A stretch of DNA of 33,382 bases from NCBI GenBank assembly GCA_026988355.1, contig JALSLK010000088.1, positions 1 through 33,382 of the forward strand, written 5' to 3'. The position numbers and the translations under genes were made by a program. The number at the start of each line of letters is the position of its first letter. The first letter of the stretch is position 1. The notes below the pieces were generated by a model, which saw only the letters and a program-made list of their open reading frames with translations, did no database searches and was not told where the DNA came from. Of the stretch, positions 31,131 through 33,382 are shown in pieces. Source of the DNA: Flavobacteriaceae bacterium (lineage in GTDB: Bacteria; Bacteroidota; Bacteroidia; Flavobacteriales; Flavobacteriaceae).

Positions 31131-33382
31131 TTAATATTCTATTAATATTGATTTTTTTATTTTTTCTGATTTGTTTAAAACCAATACTACATAATAAACC
31201 CCTTGTTGTACTTTTTTTGAACCAAAACTTCTAAAGTTTTGAGGTATTCCATTCCATCCATTTTTGCCTTTATATACTATACTTCCCCATCTATCGTAAA
31301 TTAATATTTCATAATCTGGATATGTAAGACCTATATTTGGAATATTAAATGTGTCATTAATTCCATCATTATCTGGTGTAAATGCATCTGGTATAAAGAA
31401 ATCACTTTTTGTTTTAAATTTTATTTCATTACAATCTATTGCATCTCCTAAATCATTATAAGCTATTATTACAATGTAATATTCTTTATCAATCAACCAG
31501 CTTGGTATTGGTGCATAACTTGTTACATCGCCTAAGTCTGTATTGTTTTCTATATCATTTCCTCCTAAAACTGTTCCTATGGTTATTCTATATCCTGTTG
31601 CATTACTTACTTCTGTCCATGTTATATTTTCTTCTATGGATACATCTGTTGTTCCATCTGTAGGATATATTACTTCTACACAATCTGGCACATTGGCTGT
31701 AGTAAAACTTATTTCGGTACAATCTAACGCATCGCCTTGTGTATTATATGCTATTACTGTTACATAATACAGTGTACCTAATTGCCAATTTTCGGAATGC
31801 GTATAACTTATTACATCGCCTAAATCTATATTATTTACTATTTCGTTTCCGCCTGAACTTGTTCCGATTGTAATGCGATATCCTGTTGCTCCATCTATTG
31901 CTATCCATGTTATAACTTCATCTAACAATACGTCTATCGTTCCATCTAATGGCGCTTCAAATACCACACAATCTGGCACATTGGCTGTAGTAAAACTTAT
32001 TTCGGTACATCCTACGGCATCGCCTTGTGCATTATATGCTATTACTGTTACATAATACAGTGTACCTAATTGCCAATTTTCGGAATGCGTATAACTTATT
32101 ACATCGCCTAAATCTATATTATTTACTATTTCGTTTCCGCCTGAACTTGTTCCGATTGTAATGCGATATCCTGTTGCTCCATCTATTGCTATCCATGTTA
32201 TAACTTCATCTAACAATACGTCTATCGTTCCATCTAATGGCGCTTCAAATACCACACAATCTGGCACATTGGCTGTAGTAAAACTTATTTCGGTACATCC
32301 TACGGCATCGCCTTGTGCATTATATGCTATTACTGTTACATAATACAGTGTACCTAATTGCCAATTTTCGGAATGCGTATAACTTATTACATCGCCTAAA
32401 TCTATATTATTTACTATTTCGTTTCCGCCTGAACTTGTTCCGATATAAATTTTGTATCCTGTTGCGCTACTTACTGCATTCCATATTATTTGTGCGTCTA
32501 ACAATACGCCTGTTGCTGTATCTAATGGACTTTGTATGGTAACACAATCTGGCACATTGGCTGTAGTAAAACTTATTTCGGTACATCCTACGGCATCGCC
32601 TTGTGCATTATATGGTACTACTTTTACATAATAAATCGTATTTACTTGCCAACTTGGACTTGGTGTATAGCTTGTTCCTGTTTGGATTAATCCGTTTTCG
32701 ATATCTGTTCCGCCTGAACTTGTTCCGATATAAATTTTGTATCCTGTTGCGCTACTTACTGCATTCCATATTATTTGTGCGTCTAACAATACGCCTGTTG
32801 CTGTATCTAATGGACTTTGTATGGTAACACAATTTGGTACATTTCCTGTAGTAAATTTTATTTCGGTACATCCTACGGCATCGCCTTGTGCATTATATGG
32901 TACTACTGTTACATAATAAATCGTATTTACTTGCCAACTTGGACTTGGTGTATAGCTTGTTCCTGTTTGGATTAATCCATTTTCGATATCTGTTCCGCCT
33001 GAACTTGTTCCGATATAAATTTTGTATCCTGTTGCGCTACTTACTGCATTCCATATTATTTGTGCGTCTAACAATACGCCTGTTGCTGTATCTAATGGAC
33101 TTTGTATGGTAACACAATTTGGTACATTTCCTGTAGTAAATTTTATTTCGGTACATCCTACGGCATCGCCTTGTGCATTATATGGTACTACTTTTACATA
33201 ATAAATCGTATTTACTTGCCAACTTGGACTTGGTGTATAGCTTGTTCCTGTTTGAATTAATCCGTTTTCGATATCTGTTCCGCCTGAACTTGTTCCGATA
33301 TAAATTTTGTATCCTGTTGCGCTACTTACTGCATTCCATATTATTTGTGCGTCTAACAATACGCCTGTTGCTGTATCTAATG
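31131..33382 (-). CDS. Tandem-repeat adhesin-like protein with T9SS type-B sorting domain (5' end outside window)
   Basis: The frame is open to the right edge of the window, so the N terminus is missing; 750 residues are visible. Seven Fn3-like repeats of 95-96 residues follow one another, each with the pattern CV...PLD..., W.....ATGY.I.IGTSSGG, YYV.V..YN.QGDA..CTEI.F.T. The last 90 residues are the type-B sorting domain of the type IX secretion system: FFIPDAFTPDNDGINDTFNI, YDRWGSIVYKG, QGVYYVVLVL, ending KSILIEY. Such proteins cross the outer membrane by T9SS and are surface-bound or released, often as adhesins. Start and full repeat number are unknown. The stop is 195 bases before the NlpC/P60 gene. 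Confidence 0.92.
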   Translation of the reverse strand, partial: LDTATGVLLDAQIIWNAVSSATGYKIYIGTSSGGTDIENGLIQTGTSYTPSPSWQVNTIYYVKVVPYNAQGDAVGCTEIKFTTGNVPNCVTIQSPLDTATGVLLDAQIIWNAVSSATGYKIYIGTSSGGTDIENGLIQTGTSYTPSPSWQVNTIYYVTVVPYNAQGDAVGCTEIKFTTGNVPNCVTIQSPLDTATGVLLDAQIIWNAVSSATGYKIYIGTSSGGTDIENGLIQTGTSYTPSPSWQVNTIYYVKVVPYNAQGDAVGCTEISFTTANVPDCVTIQSPLDTATGVLLDAQIIWNAVSSATGYKIYIGTSSGGNEIVNNIDLGDVISYTHSENWQLGTLYYVTVIAYNAQGDAVGCTEISFTTANVPDCVVFEAPLDGTIDVLLDEVITWIAIDGATGYRITIGTSSGGNEIVNNIDLGDVISYTHSENWQLGTLYYVTVIAYNAQGDAVGCTEISFTTANVPDCVVFEAPLDGTIDVLLDEVITWIAIDGATGYRITIGTSSGGNEIVNNIDLGDVISYTHSENWQLGTLYYVTVIAYNTQGDALDCTEISFTTANVPDCVEVIYPTDGTTDVSIEENITWTEVSNATGYRITIGTVLGGNDIENNTDLGDVTSYAPIPSWLIDKEYYIVIIAYNDLGDAIDCNEIKFKTKSDFFIPDAFTPDNDGINDTFNIPNIGLTYPDYEILIYDRWGSIVYKGKNGWNGIPQNFRSFGSKKVQQGVYYVVLVLNKSEKIKKSILIEY
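31683..33382 (-). repeat. Tandem DNA repeats coding Fn3-like units (two subtypes)
   Basis: Near-identical coding repeats on the minus strand: subtype A units of 285 bases at beyond 33382-33117 (partial), 33116-32832 and 32831-32547; a 288-base hybrid at 32546-32259; subtype B units of 288 bases at 32258-31971 and 31970-31683. A diverged seventh unit follows at about 31682-31401. Subtype A reads QTGTSYTPSPSWQVNTIYYV, subtype B reads NIDLGDVISYTHSENWQLG. Within a subtype, units differ at only a few bases. Confidence 0.92.

Noticed and set aside
31439-33112. Repeated plus-strand open frames opposite the tandem-repeat protein
   Set aside because: They recur with the 285/288-base period because the coding repeats on the other strand do; the minus-strand frame with Fn3 units and sorting domain is the real one.
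31683-33382. Possible CRISPR array from regularly spaced repeats
   Set aside because: The period is 285-288 bases, the repeats are contiguous and protein-coding, and there are no unique spacers or cas genes.

Overview
The window looks like chromosomal DNA from a marine Flavobacteriaceae member (Bacteroidota). Grounds: strong AT richness, TAnnTTTG-type -7 boxes ahead of many genes, no Shine-Dalgarno pattern, several short-leader lipoproteins, families largely restricted to flavobacteria (DUF6452, DUF6048 and DUF6095-like proteins), and a repeat protein ending in a type IX secretion type-B sorting domain. I cannot name the genus from sequence alone. No phage, integrase, transposase, rRNA or CRISPR is visible.

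Layout. Region 1 (1-12.3 kb) is entirely plus-strand and mostly housekeeping: gcvP, a CYTH phosphatase-like gene, pdhA and pdhC (E1 alpha and E2 of pyruvate dehydrogenase, without E1 beta), a lipid-anchored azurin-like cupredoxin, an RlmD-type rRNA methyltransferase with two envelope genes behind it (DUF6452, DUF6048), an isopenicillin-N-synthase-like dioxygenase, a RelE/ParE-type toxin-antitoxin pair, a 56-residue membrane protein and a SUI1-family translation factor. Region 2 (12.3-17 kb) holds a TolB-like propeller lipoprotein (+), rplS (-), a DinB-fold protein (+), then a minus-strand cluster of murQ, a DUF6095-like membrane protein and an ATP-grasp enzyme of unknown substrate, plus an orphan secreted protein. 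Region 3 (17.2-23.4 kb) is one very large alpha-2-macroglobulin gene with a thioester motif. Region 4 (23.6-28.4 kb, +) has a Cys-module/Fn3 lipoprotein, the Mpl murein-recycling ligase, an AI-2E-type exporter and a D-2-hydroxyacid dehydrogenase. Region 5 (28.4-33.4 kb, -) has an M90 peptidase, tRNA-Arg(TCG), a GatB/YqeY protein, an NlpC/P60 protein lacking its catalytic cysteine, and the truncated tandem-repeat protein that runs off the right edge.

Themes. Cell-wall recycling appears twice (MurQ, Mpl), with an apparently dead NlpC/P60 domain and an orphan ATP-grasp ligase as less understood envelope proteins. The least explained structure is non-coding: a dispersed, MITE-like palindromic repeat family with four copies in this window (7122-7252, 12212-12272, 17082-17236, 29331-29420), including one copy with an inserted inner hairpin and two shortened derivatives, plus one copy of an unrelated hairpin-type repeat (4988-5070). 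Third-codon-position composition on the plus strand changes from A-rich on the left to T-rich on the right, which may mark a replication-strand switch.

Limits: all family assignments are by eye from motifs and memory; no database search was possible.
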